This document shows, one piece after another, positions 12,385 to 23,713 of a DNA stretch of 64,000 nucleotides. Source of the stretch: Labia minor (Eukaryota > Arthropoda > Insecta > Dermaptera > Spongiphoridae); the NCBI GenBank assembly GCA_963082975.1, contig OY720349.1:62990501-63054500 (forward strand), read 5' to 3'. A program made the position numbers and the translations under genes. Each line of letters opens with the position of its first letter. Within the stretch, counting starts at the first letter, position 1. The notes under the pieces are model-generated. The model was not told the origin of the DNA. It made no database searches and saw only the letters and a program-made list of their open reading frames with translations.

Positions 12385-14184
12385 TCATTATACATATTAT
12401 TTCGCACATAATTTATTGACAATTATTTATTTATTTTTTGCTAAGATTTTTTAATTAATTAGAATTAAAGTCTTATTTTCCATTTAATATTTATCTCTTA
12501 GATTTTAATTTTATTTGATATTAAAAAAAATCTAATTTATTAAATGAAGAAACATTTCGATTAATTCAAAATTCTATTTGGATTCATTATATTTTTGTCT
12601 ATATTTTAAATTAAACGTGAGTAATTCTTAAGGTTGTTTTTTTAATATTTCTGAGAAATTATGAATGAGCCGCCTAAAGATCGATAAGATGAACTCTACA
12701 TTTCTATTATTTTTGCAAGCTAATTTATAAAATTAGTAATAAAAAATTATTTATAGAAATATGTAAATTTTTTTATTGATTCAAAAATTATTTAAAAGTA
12801 ACATTTAAATCAGAGGTGGCCAACCCAAATGATCTTACGGGCCACTTTGGAAATGTATCATAACTTCGCGGGCCGCATATAAAATTATACATACCCATAT
12901 TAGATTTAGACCCATTATAGATATTGTTTGGTGTGAATTTGAAAAATAATGAATTTTTATTATGTTTACTATTATTTTTACATATAAACATATATAACAG
13001 GGGTGGCCAACACCAAAGGCTTTAAAAGTAGCCCGCGAAGCCAAAGTTGGACAATTTGTTATAACTTAAATAAATCTTTGAAATTCTTTATTCTATAATT
13101 TAATCGTACAATAATAAATTATTTGTGAAACATAGACATACTGTTTATATTTATCCTGATAAGATAAACAATGTAGTAATACTGAACGCGCTCTGTCGCG
13201 CTAGTTGGTAGCTGTGTGGCCGTGTGTCTCAAATTGCTTTTTCTCTGTAGCGAACATAGTCAGGGCGCATATCAGTATCAGTGTGTGTTAGAGAGATTGT
13301 AAAGTGACAGCCAGTGAAGTGACAGTCAGTGATAGAGAAAAGAAGTTATTGTTTTAAATATTCCGTAATAATATCTTTAGTAGGTAAATTCTAAAATAAT
13401 ATTTAACCCTGTTATTTTAGAATGAATAATCCAAGTACAAGCCGGAAAAAAACGTATCATTATCACAGTGAATGGGAAGAAGATTATTTCTTTACTAGGA
13501 TGAATGATATGTAAATGTATCTGTTTTATTTGCAACACTAGCTTTGTCTAAGAAAGAAAAAGTTAAAAGACATTATCTAACAAATTATAAAAATTACGAA
13601 GAAGATTATCCACGTGGCACTGCGTTAAGAAAAGCAAAAGTGTAACAACTGAAGGCACAAATAACTGCACAACCAAATAGTTTTTCAAAATACAATACAA
13701 ATTCGAAGACAGCTACGATTGCTTCATTCAAAGTTGCTGAAACAACAAACCGTTTCAAGATGGGGAAATATGGAAAGGAGCATTCATTAAAGCTGAAGAA
13801 GAATTGTTTCAGAATTTTAAAAATAAATCTGAAATAATAACATCAATCAAAAATATGTCGTTATCGCGAAATACAGTTATGCGTAGAACAGAAGGAATGA
13901 GCCGAAATCTTGAAGACATTTTACATAAAAATATTAATAAATGAGTTTTCTTATCATTGCAGTTTGACGAATCTATGGATTATACCGGTACTGCACAATT
14001 ATGTGTTTTTATTCGAATTGTTTTCGATGATATGTTGGTTACAGAAGAATTATTAACTATTATTTCAATGCATGATGATGATGAAAAGTTAAAAATCTAT
14101 ATTTTATAAAATAAAATTTTTATTTGAATCTTTTCTAAAATTTATTAAACTTCATTTAAATTAATAGGAAAAAATAAATTTACA

Positions 14185-14370
14185 ATTAATTCTTGATCGA
14201 GGGATGATTTCGGTGGTGACGCCGGTCAATGTCTTCGACTGGAAAGGGAATGCGAACTGAAGCGCTCGAAACTCACCGGCAGCCAGGCCAGGAGGGAGGA
14301 TGGGTGGGGGGAGGTGAGGTGAGAAGAGGTGGCGGAGGGGGTCAACATGGCGGCAAATCTTTTCAATCTG
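14185..14370. repeat. GC-rich segment, related to 63136-63350
   Basis: Strongly GC- and purine-rich patch with GGGTGGGGGGAGG and an AACATGGCGGC string. It aligns by eye with the segment at 63136: both begin CAATTAATTCTTGAT, share GGGATGATTTCGGTG and GGGAATG-GAACTGAA, then become G-rich and end near GAACAT/CAACAT and CTTTTC. It is a diverged dispersed pair of unknown nature. Confidence 0.55.
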
Positions 14371-15063
14371 TCAAAATTCAATAATTAATATTTAATCAAC
14401 GAAGCACCGTAAAATTATATAATAGTAGTGAAAATTAATCTACATTTCATGATGAATCGATTCGTATAGGTTTTATCTGTTGTTATGAGGCAAGATTTTT
14501 GTTGAACTGTAAAAATAAACCAATATTAAAATTAATTAAAAATTTCCATTTAATGATACAAAAAATCAATTTTATTTAGAATCTGGCTAAAGTTATGCTC
14601 AATGGATTGGTCTTGGTCACAATTTACAAGATTTATGGAAAAATTTTAATAAAATGAAAAACATTGATTTGATTGGTTTTTTCTAATTCTCCAAAGCGTT
14701 CTATAAATATGAGTTCCAAGTTTTTACTAATATGAAGCGTAGGAGAGGTGGGTCCTCTCAGAGGCACATAAGACATGTCTCACTCGTGAATATAACGGGT
14801 TTTGCTAGTCGGAGAATTGAGTCTCCTATAAGAGACAAGATTTCAATTTTTTTTCTTTTTAATGAAGCTATGCTAGGTATTCTCCTTCATCCAAATAAAT
14901 TTGATTTTTTGAATGATCAGGGGAGGGGGGGATAGTAAGAGTGAGTAAGTAAGTAAGATGGAAAGGAGTCAACGGGTAAAGGACATGATTTCTCCAGGTA
15001 GAAGAGGTATTTAGAAGAAATCATGAGCTCACGTGAGGGCAGGGACGCCAATCCCTGAAATAG

Positions 15064-15411
15064 AATCTTTTCTACTAGGTTTATAGAAAAGAATCTACTC
15101 GCTACCCGGGATATTATTTTTAAATTTATTAAAAGATAATTTTAGATCATAATCATTCTATATATGTTATTACATCTTTTATATACCATATATTTTATTA
15201 TATTTTTCTTATCCCGATAATTTATATACTTATTATCCAAGGGCTTCCCTTTCTCAATACACGTTTAGTCCTAGACTACTCTACTCTACCCAAATTTCGC
15301 CTCTACCTCCCCCTCCTCTCATATCATATCCATTCGAAAATGAAGTATTTATTTTAATTGAAGTTATAAATTTAAATGAAAAATAACAGCCCTTCCATTT
15401 ACAATTTTTTT
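15064..15411 (+). repeat. Direct repeat, copy 1
   Basis: About 350 bp starting TCTTTTCTACTAGG and ending at the ACAATTTTTT run, repeated at 16276-16640 with high identity. Differences include a roughly 14-bp insertion in copy 2 and a few substitutions. It contains CTACTCGCTACCCGGG and a C/T-rich stretch. Confidence 0.85.
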
Positions 15412-15687
15412 AATAAATGATTGACTAGATATTTTAATAAGAAAGGTAATATTTTCAAAATTAGTGATAGAATCGATTTGAATTCTAAAAAGGGATGATT
15501 TGCCAAAATAAGATAAAATAAATAAATACATATTAATGTATATGTATATATATATTTTAATTTTCTTTTGTATTTTTATTATCTAAGGAATTAATTAATT
15601 AACATAATACTAATAAAATTAATTAATATTCATAATAATTAATTTAAATAATATTATATTAACATTTATAATTATATTATTAATAAG

Positions 15688-15875
15688 CGGGAGTGTCCTC
15701 CCCTAGACTTTCCCGCATATAAATAGGTATAAAGAGTTGTGAATGAATATTTAGAATGTGTAAACTTGGTATTGATAAAGAGCCAGTTCGTATTAGTTTA
15801 TTGGTGTCAAATTTGATATTTGGTAACATTTATATATATATATATATAGAATAAAGTGCTACTTCCGGTTAACTG
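15688..15875 (+). mobile_element. 5' end of a HINE sister family (family D)
   Basis: Begins GCGGGAGTGTCCTCCCCTAG followed by ACTTTCCCGCA. It aligns position for position with the HINE1 5' end, but the palindrome arms are changed together (GGGAG/CTCCC in place of GAGTG/CACTC) and the subterminal repeat reads ACTTTCCCGC in place of ACTATCTCGC. It contains GTGCTACTTCCGGTTAAC, which resembles the complement of the core in family C at 45.5 kb. It is cut off by family-B-like sequence; no 3' end was found. Confidence 0.55.
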
Positions 15876-16275
15876 ATATATTAAATGTAAAAAAAACAGA
15901 AATGGATATAATATAAATATTTTTAATTTTATTTTAATTATAATATATAAGGGCTGGCTGTGACGTCATGAAGTGCTGGGTGACGTCATATAATTTTAAA
16001 TTAAGAAAAAACTAATGAAGATGATTTTTCTCGATGATAAAACCAATACAAAGTGCATAACACGTGGAGGTGAAATTTGATATGAAAATAACCCTTCACT
16101 TCCTCTGTTCGATCGGCAATACTAGCACTTCCGGTTTCCGGATTTGCAACAAAAGTTGATCAATTCATCCAACTGATGTATTAAGTAAATATACCAAATT
16201 TCATCAAAATCCGTTGAGCCGTTCAGGCTGTACACATCTATACGGACGGACGGACAAACATCATGCTAAAAATAC
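15876..16275 (+). mobile_element. Family B copy 4, ends missing
   Basis: Internal part of family B: paired GACGTCATGAAG... GTGACGTCATATAATT strings, then CACTTCCGGTTTCCGGATTT, CAAAATCCGTTGAGCCGTTC and GGACGGACGGAC. It lacks both termini seen at 36212 and 36850. It is embedded between the two direct repeats. Confidence 0.7.
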
Positions 16276-16640
16276 TTCTTTTCTACTGGTTTTATAGAAA
16301 AGAATCTACTCGCTACCCGGGATATTATTTTTAAATTTATTAAAAAATAATTTTAGATCATAATCATCCTATATATATGTTATTACATCTTTTATATACC
16401 ATATATTTTATTATATTTTTCTTATCCCGATAATTTATATACTTATTATCCAAGGGCTTCCCTTTCTCAATACACCCATTAGTCCTAGACTACTCTACTC
16501 TACACAAATTTCGCCTCTACCTCCCCCTCCTCTCATATCATATCCATTCGAAAATGAAGTATTTATTTTAATTGAAGTTATAAATTTAAATTAATAATTA
16601 ATTAAATGAAAAATATCAGCCCTTCCATTTACAATTTTTT
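16276..16640 (+). repeat. Direct repeat, copy 2
   Basis: Second copy of the segment at 15064-15411, same orientation. The two copies flank about 860 bp of rolling-circle debris. They lack TG...CA ends, so they do not look like terminal repeats of a retroelement; a local duplication is the simpler reading. Confidence 0.85.
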
Positions 16641-17614
16641 TTTTATTAATATTATTATAATAATTAAAACTAACATATCTTTCATATATCTAAGAACATA
16701 TATAAATATATTATTGATTTAAACTTTCTATATTTTAGTATTTGACTGTATAATTAATAATATATAATTTTTTCCCATTTTTTAGCAATTTATTACAAAC
16801 ATATTATATATTTTATTTTTTTATTCTTTGATCAAAAATAATATATATATAAAATATATTTATTTATTACATAATAAATAGATAATCGTATTATTATTTA
16901 TAAGATAAATAAATAAAAATAAATTCAATTGAATTAAAACGATTGTGTCAAGATTCAACATTTCAATTCATACTTGTTCGCTCAATCAAATTGAAAAAGA
17001 ACACAAATGAACTGTTACTGATGTAAGATGGTTAAATCGTGCTACATTTTTAGCAAGATTTACAGAACTTCTGCCACAAATAACCTCATATTTACAATCT
17101 AAAGGTGATTCATATTAGAGATGCAACGAATATTCGGCCGAAGCCGAATATTCGGCCTATTCGGCCTGTCTGCCGAATATTCGGATTCGGCCGAATATCA
17201 AATCAACTATTCGGCCTTAGGCCGAATAGTACCATTACAAACGTATTTATAGTTACAGGTACGTAGAAATGTATTTATTGTTAGTTAACTTGTTTTTCTT
17301 TTATGCCCTAAATGGGTTTTATCAACCATTTTCTATAAAAGAACTTATTCCTATAGATAAAAGTTGTAAATTATGAATCCTATTACAGCATTTATCTATA
17401 TGAATAAGTGCTAAAATATCTGTAATAAGCTAGCCTAATACTTAAAATTAATCCAATTCAAAACTGGTCTTCGAGCAAATTCTAATTTTTCTAAGCAAAA
17501 TAGGAAGGTTAATACTTATGCCTTGTTATAATAAAAAAGAAAGCTTGCAATGATTTTTTAATTATATTTAATTCAATAGAATAAATAACTAAGATGTCAG
17601 TTTTCACATAAATA

Positions 17615-18526
17615 TTAGGTTGGTGCATATGAAATGTCGTATTCTTAAGTGATTGTATAAAACTGTATATCTTTCTTCAAAAGCTGTTTATTCAATCAAA
17701 GTATGCTCCATTCGCTTCAATACACTTCTCCCAACGAGATTTTAAAGCGTAGATGCCTGTCTTAAAAAAATTTTGGTCTTTAGAATTAATAAACTCTGAT
17801 ATCGAGTTTTTTAGACTGTCTTCATTTTCATGGTGTTTGCCTCTTAAAAACTGCACTAAATGCTTGAAAAAATGAAAATCGGTCGGCGAGAGATCCGATC
17901 CGATCAAAAAATGGCTCTCGGCGAAATCGGGTTAGCAATGATGAGCATACGTTTAACCGATCCAGCTTATTTCGCTCTGTCAGTGCGTGCGGCACCCACT
18001 TGTCCATCTTCTTAACCTTGCCAATCTCAGAAAGGTGTCTCAATATCGTTGTATGGTCAACTTTCATCCTGATAGCAAGTTCCCTCGTGGATACGGCTGG
18101 ATCCGCTTCCACTAGAGCCTTCAGGTCATCATTCTTCACAGACGTTTTGGGTCTTCCGCGCAGCTCATTTTGCAGTGAAAAATCGCCAGTCCGAAATTTT
18201 TCGAACCAACGCTGCACTTTCCGATTGTTAACCGTATTCTCCCCAAACGCTTGGTTTATGTTGCGTGCAGCTTTTGCAGCACTATTACCAAGTTTGTACT
18301 CATATAAGAAAATGACGCGAATGTCGGCAGAATTCATATCGGTAATAAACTCAAAAGAAATAAAAAAGGGAAGACCTTCGAGAAAACCTATTTTGTTGAA
18401 ATGAGTCTCTGGCAATGGACAATACGAGTATGAATGAGGTTATGCCAAATACAAAAGTATAACGAACACAGGGAGGCAAACGTCCGCATGTAAAGAGAAT
18501 ACGACATTTCATATGCACCAACCTGA
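17615..18526 (-). mobile_element. Internally deleted mariner, nested in hAT-C
   Basis: Terminal inverted repeats of about 31 bp start TTAGGTTGGTGCATATGAAA on the left, with the complement ending CACCAACCTGA on the right. A TA dinucleotide flanks both sides (17613-17614 and 18527-18528), the standard mariner target. Length is 912 bp against about 1.3 kb for a full mariner. It lies inside hAT-C, so it is younger than that insertion. The well-matched ends suggest fairly recent movement, supplied in trans by a full-length relative. Confidence 0.9.
17692..18337 (-). pseudogene. Mariner transposase with central deletion
   Basis: The likely start is the ATG at 18337 (MNSADIRVIFLYEYKLGNSA). The two N-terminal helix-turn-helix regions are intact and include VQRWFEKFRTGD and VDHTTILRHLSEIGKVKK, followed by DKWVPHALTERNK. 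After LTRFRREPFFDRIG the sequence jumps to SDLSPTDFHFFKHL and continues to the normal C-terminus SRWEKCIEANGAYFD in another frame. The first two catalytic Asp are deleted; the third-Asp block (S-x-D-L-S-P-T-D) remains. It could at most bind DNA. It is closest by memory to the cecropia/Hsmar1-like branch. Confidence 0.88.
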
Positions 18527-20222
18527 TATATAACTCTCAAATATTTCAACCAAGTATTTCATTTCAAATAAATATTACAACCAATTATTATAGAAATTAA
18601 AAACAATTAAATGAAGGATACTGTTTATTACAAATTAATTATTAATTAATTATTATATATATGTATATGTAATATATCAAAATTAAGCACCTAAGATTTA
18701 CTCAAAATTATCCCTTTTCCCCATTCAATTTTCTTTAATTTCCCAGTCATAAAATATAAGAAGTTTTAAGTGTATGCAGATTTTTATTTCATTTACATGT
18801 GTATATCATAAAATGTATCAGCTTAAACATTATACTGAGTACATCTTTAAGATAGCATCTTAAAGATTCTACTGAAATGAAGCAATTCCACAATTAATTT
18901 ATTAGGTTTGATTTATTTTGAATTATTTCTATCTTAATTTACTTCAGAAGTTCCATGAAATAATTATTCTAATGAAACAGAACACTGTTTAAAAAGTTTA
19001 TTTACAAAACTTTGATCATGAGTATATATTGCTATGAAAAATACTTCTTTTTTGGTCAATTTTTAGGCCGAATATAGCCGAATACTTTTTTGGAGTAAAA
19101 TAATGCTTTTCAAAAATAAAAATTTGCATATTTTTTTAGAAAATGATACTTTTAATTGTGAAATGTACTATAATTGTACATATAGTATATACAGTATTTT
19201 GTTTCTAGGCAAAAATGAGTTCACTATTCGGCGGCCGAATAGCCGAATATTCGGCCTTCATTTTGGCCGAATATTCGGTATTCGGTATTCGGCCAAATGA
19301 CTATTCGTTGCATCTCTAATTCATATCCGCAATTAAATGATCAAGAATGGCTTCTTGATCTTACTTTTTTCTGCAATGTTACTGAAAAATTAAACCAATT
19401 AAATTAGCAGCTACAGGGAAAAGGTACAACAATAATACATATGATTAACATTTTGAAGTCATTTAAGGAAAAATTAAATATGCTTGCAATGCAACTAAAG
19501 CGTCGTAATTTAAAGCTCAGAAACTTGACAATTTTCTTCTTTTCTGCTCTTATGCAATGCCAGGTTTCATCCAAATAAAAATTGTATGCTTAAAATTTGT
19601 TTTGTTCGTTTTTATTTCTTAACATTGTATTTTTTAAAATTTTAATAAATATTGTTAGAATTCATAAAAAATATCGTCGGCTTAGATTGCAAACCTGCTA
19701 ACTCATTTTCAGCATATTTTGCACAACTTTCTTAAAACACATAAATTTTTTGCTTGTCACGTGATTTCAATTAAATAGGTGCATAATAGCGGTGTTTCAT
19801 AGCCAATGTAAGGTGTTTTTCTCTTTCTAATAGTGTGAAAATGTAATTTTTGACCAAAAGTGAAGGTTTGCAATTAAAATCGGCGATATAACTTCTTTAA
19901 TTATCTTCTAAAATTTTAAAATTATTTGCCCATATCCATAGTCGACCGCAGACTATAATTTATTGAAAAAGTAGCCCCTAAAAGCTAAAAGTTTGTCCAC
20001 ACCTGATATATAATATAATAATAATGATACTCAATGCACATTGTAAAAAATATATAATACTAAAATAATAAAAGAAACAACGAAATAAAAAAAATGAAAT
20101 CATATTTATTTCACTAGTGCGATATTTGTTTCATGAGGGCGCATAATATAAATCTCGCGGGCCGCTAAAATGTTAATATCGGGCCCCATGCGGCCCGCGG
20201 GTTGGCCGCCCCTGATTTAAAT

Positions 20223-21054
20223 AAATAATTTATTACTAGGTATAATAAAATTAATAAAAAAAAAATATTTTTTATAAATTAAAATTTAAATTTAAAATAG
20301 AAATCTTAATAAAATTAATTTTTAATTAAAGTTTTTAAAATTGATTGATCCAGTTGCTTCCTATGAATTTCGGTTATTGCATCAACATTACGAGCTTTCT
20401 TTGCCACTGAACTGAAACTCGAAAACTTTTTTAAATGAAAAAATAGTTTAAAGGTAAAATTTAATTAATTATAATAAGTTTTAATAAACATTTTAAATGT
20501 CTATGTTGTGCATCTCCAAAGTTTAATAATATTAACAAAAAAACACTAACATTTTATTTTATTTTATTTTAATTACCTTGAATTACTGTTTAGTATGAAT
20601 CATTTCCCTCTTTCTCTTTTCTCTATCTCACTGTCTCATTTTAACTTTCATTGCTTTTGTAAACGAAACCTCTGTTAGGGTAAAAAAGAATACATTTAAA
20701 GTACAATCTATAATTTTTAAAGTAAAAAAAAAAAGTTTTTTCTTTAATAAATCTCTTTTTATATTACTTTCCAACTCATATATGAAAATATTATAAGATT
20801 AAGAAAAATATATTTAAATTAAAATGTTACATTATTATATATAAAGTTAAAGATAAATATCATATTTAATGAAATAAATAATTATAATTTTTCTAATTGT
20901 AAGTTTATTTAAAGAAAACTAATATTTTTTCTCTATATAAATATATTTTATTTTTTATTTTAATAAGAAATCATTTATTTTATAATTATTACTTATTTAT
21001 CTTTATTACCTAAAGATAAAAGTAAATAAATTAACATTTAGTAAATTTTTAGAA
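20223..21054. other. AT-rich spacer
   Basis: AT-rich, with a short C/T run near 20600-20640. No gene or known repeat. Confidence 0.5.
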
Positions 21055-21062
21055 TACTATAT

Positions 21063-22079
21063 CAGGGATGGCGAACCTATGGCACGCGTGCCAAAACTTT
21101 TTTTTAATAATTATAACTTTTTACAAATAAATTAAAAATGAATAAATCACATTAAAATTAAAATTTATGAAATTTGAAGTACTGAATATTTATCTTAGTG
21201 GATTAAACCGGCAAATTATGCATTTTATTAAGCTGAAATATCGCTTGAATTTCCTTGCAGTATAAAAACATTCATGTTAGATAGACTCAGTGAATACCGT
21301 TTGGACTTGTATTATGTCATTGCGTGTTGTTACCGTACAAATAGCATTGCTCAGGATTTAAAATTTTTTGCAAATCTTTACTCTTCGTGACCTGGGGAAC
21401 CCAAATAAGACTTTTGTATTTTTCGTGTCTGTCATTTTATTTGTCTGTTTGTCTGGGAAATTGTGAAGTTATAAACTCCAAATGGATTGGGGCGATGAAA
21501 TACACCTATTACCAGAATATTCTTATATGCTCTTATTTTAATATATGCTGTAAATTTTATCAATATTTATTATAAAAAAAGAAAAATTAATTTTATAAAA
21601 TTTACATCAAGCTTAACAAAGCTTTACTTTTCCCATAGGACGGTTGGAGATTAGTGCCAGAATCGCAATCTTTTTCTAGAATTTAACATAGGAAATCAAA
21701 ACAAGAAAATGTAAGTGGTTCACGGTATCAAATATAAATTTTGCTTTTTTGTCATTATCTACAACTAAAAACTACAAACTAAAATCAATTCAAGAATTTC
21801 CATACAATAAAAATAAAGGAAAGATATATTTTTACCAAAAATAAATTCAAAATTTTTTAATAATCATTTTATTTTTTTGGAATAAAGTTTAATATTTAAT
21901 ATTTTTACACTTTTATACAGGATAGTTAGAAGTTTTACAAAAATATTCGATTATATAATCAAGCTAAAAGGGGTGCAGGTGGTAGAGAAAAAAATGACAA
22001 TTTTGTGGCACGTTAGTTACTTCAAAAAGATTTTTTATAATTTTGTGGCACGGACATTGAAAAAGGTTCGCCATCCGTG
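21063..22079. mobile_element. hAT-D non-autonomous element
   Basis: The left end is CAGGGATGGCGAACCTATGG and the right end AAAGGTTCGCCATCCGTG. The duplication TACTATAT is perfect at 21055-21062 and 22080-22087. A GTGGCACG motif recurs near both ends. No transposase was recognised. A diverged Helitron fragment (about 21335-21580) lies inside. Confidence 0.87.
21335..21580 (+). mobile_element. Diverged Helitron fragment inside hAT-D
   Basis: Resembles the 5' part of the Helitrons at 22707: GCTCAGGATTTAAAATTTTT, a CGTGACCT string, TTTCGTGTCTGTC, then ATATTCTTATATGC and a TGCTGTAAATTTTATC string, all in the same order. No ends are preserved. Confidence 0.6.
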
Positions 22080-22162
22080 TACTATATCATTATTATTAGT
22101 AAAAATTATCTTTTAAAAAATTATCTACCAAATATTCAATTTAAATAAATTTTATTTTACTA

Positions 22163-22480
22163 CTAGCTGCTCAGAGCGCCTTCGGCGCTCTTCACACCTA
22201 GACGGGGGATCCGCCCCCTGTACCCCCGAGTGGTACATAGTATTTGCTTGACAGTAGTAAAAGGTTTTCATCCATTTTGTTTCAATCAGTATATTACATA
22301 AAACATTCATAGAGATATGTAAGAATACTGTGATATAATTAACGTCAAAATTTTTCGGTCAGACAGACAAATATAAAAAATTCTAAACTCACTTTTGGCT
22401 TCCAAAGATCATGAAAGGTCTGCAAAAAATTTTAAATTCTGAGCAATGTGCAGACAAAAACCTTTTTTTATATATATAGA
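22163..22480 (-). mobile_element. Short canonical Helitron, both ends present
   Basis: Read on the minus strand it starts TCTATATATATAAAAAAAGG and ends with the hairpin GAGCGCCGAAGGCGCTC, then TGAGCAG and CTAG. A 5' TC, a 3' hairpin about 7 bases before CTAG, and insertion between A and T without target duplication are the defining Helitron traits. At 318 bp it is a non-autonomous, internally deleted copy. The GGGCGGATCC/GGGGGC-type block beside the hairpin is also found at 26535-26570. Confidence 0.88.
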
Positions 22481-23713
22481 TAATAATAATAAAAAATATT
22501 TTAATAAATTTAAAAAATATACCCAATTTAAAAATGTCAAAAATTTAAAATAACTTTATATCATCATATTTTAATTTTTATATATTTTCACTTCATAAAA
22601 TACTAAATAATATTTTTTTTTATTAATCAATGATAAAATTTATATATTATTATATTATATATATTATAGAAAAGAAGACATATTCAATTAAATAAAAAAT
22701 AATCTATCTATATATATAAAAAAAGGTTTTTGTCTGCACATTGCTCAGAATTTAAAAATTTTTGCATATCTTCGCGTTTCATGACCTCTAGAATCCAAAA
22801 GTGACTTTAGAATTTTTCATGTCTGTCTGTCCGGAAAATTACTATTTTATAGACTCAGAATTGGCTGAACCGATTTCTTTGAAATTACATCACAATATTC
22901 TTATATACCTCTAGAGTAACATAGGCTATAAATTTTATTAATATCTTATCAATAACCGCAGAAATTAATTTTTTAAAGTTTATATAATTCTCCGTGTTGT
23001 TCTTTCAAGAGCAGCTCGCGGCTCACTGTCGGCCTAGCGGAATCATTTCAAACAATGAATTATCATAGCTATTCCCAATCAAAGAATTATTATAAAATTT
23101 CACTTTTTATTTTAAATTCTAATATACAAATATCAATTCAATTAAATAATTTATTCTAAAAGTTCTCAATTTAATTAAAATATTTATTAGATCATATTTT
23201 TATCTTAAATTATTTTTTATTTAATTGAATATTTCTTCTTTTCTATAATATATATATAATAATATATAAATTTTATCATTGAATAATAAAAAAAAATATT
23301 ATTTAACCTGAATTAAAATGACTGAATTATATTATCTTTGTTTTTTATTTTAATTTAATTACTCTATTATTAATTACTAAATATATATATATATTATATA
23401 AAAATTAAAATATGATGATATAAAGTTGTTTTAAATTTTTGACATTTTTAAATTGGGTATATTTTTTAAATTTATTAAAATGTCTTTTTTATTTATTATG
23501 TTTAAAAGATTCATTTTTATTATGTGATATTAATAAAAAATAACGATGCTCTGTGCAAGTCGAATCATGTTGCACATAATTAAATAACAATTGCCAAACA
23601 AAGAATATAATATTTTTTAAAATTCTTATATTTAAATATCATTTCAATTAAATAATTTATTTTAAAAGGTCTCATTTTAATTAATTTAATAAAATATTTA
23701 AATCACCATTCAA

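Larger units (their letters stand above)
14095..16930. other. Foreign block replacing the middle of the hAT-B transposase
   Basis: The transposase reading is lost between about 14090 and 16940. The block holds a GC-rich segment (14185-14370), purine-rich unassigned sequence (14720-15060), two direct repeats (15064-15411 and 16276-16640), the 5' end of a HINE sister family (15688) and a family-B fragment (about 15876-16275). The outer edges were not defined, so it may be several insertions. Confidence 0.5.
17116..19319. mobile_element. hAT-C element (non-autonomous), nested in hAT-B
   Basis: Terminal inverted repeats of 17 bp: TAGAGATGCAACGAATA on the left and the complement ending CGTTGCATCTCTA on the right. 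The duplication ATTCATAT is perfect (17108-17115 and 19320-19327). Both subterminal regions are packed with TATTCGGCCGAA-type palindromic repeats, probable transposase-binding sites. Apart from the mariner inserted at 17615, no transposase frame was seen. It sits inside the hAT-B transposase coding region, which reads through cleanly when it is removed. Confidence 0.85.
13422..19560 (+). pseudogene. hAT transposase pseudogene (GTF2IRD2/FAM200-like family), interrupted
   Basis: The start at 13422 gives a BED-finger-like N-terminus (SEWEEDYFFTR, then CFIC in another frame, then VKRHYLTNYKNYEEDYPRG). A block with LQFDESMDYTGTAQLC at about 13960-14000 is the region of a conserved catalytic Asp in this family. 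After a foreign block, coding resumes near 16950 with TDVRWLNRATFLARFTELL (17017-17073), is split by hAT-C, and continues exactly across the target duplication with PQLNDQEWLLDLTFF and later FKEKLNMLAMQLKRR. Several stops and frameshifts are present and the C-terminal dimerisation domain is absent, so it is dead. Confidence 0.8.
12998..20005 (+). mobile_element. hAT-B element with decayed transposase, nested in hAT-A
   Basis: The left end is CAGGGGTGGCCAACACC and the right end TTGTCCACACCTG, imperfect inverted repeats. The target duplication ATATATAA is perfect at 12990-12997 and 20006-20013. It carries a broken plus-strand transposase gene. Before the coding part (about 13180-13380) is a complex leader with several TCAGT strings resembling the arthropod initiator, probably the element's own promoter. 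The element contains a foreign block (about 14.1-16.9 kb) and hAT-C (17116-19319), which inflate it from an expected size of some 2 kb. Confidence 0.85.
12811..20214. mobile_element. hAT-A MITE, split by later insertions
   Basis: The termini are CAGAGGTGGCCAACCCAAAT on the left and GGTTGGCCGCCCCTG on the right. A perfect 8-bp duplication ATTTAAAT lies at 12803-12810 and 20215-20222. Removing the hAT-B insertion leaves about 396 bp, closely similar over both ends to the compact 347-bp MITE at 43846-44192. It is therefore a non-autonomous hAT family with two copies in the window. It is the outermost shell of a four-level nest. Confidence 0.88.

Noticed and set aside
15064-16640. Direct repeats considered as terminal repeats of an LTR element
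   Set aside because: No TG...CA ends, no primer-binding site or polypurine tract, and the interior is rolling-circle debris.
18000-18404. 134-codon plus-strand frame
   Set aside because: Antisense shadow of the mariner transposase.
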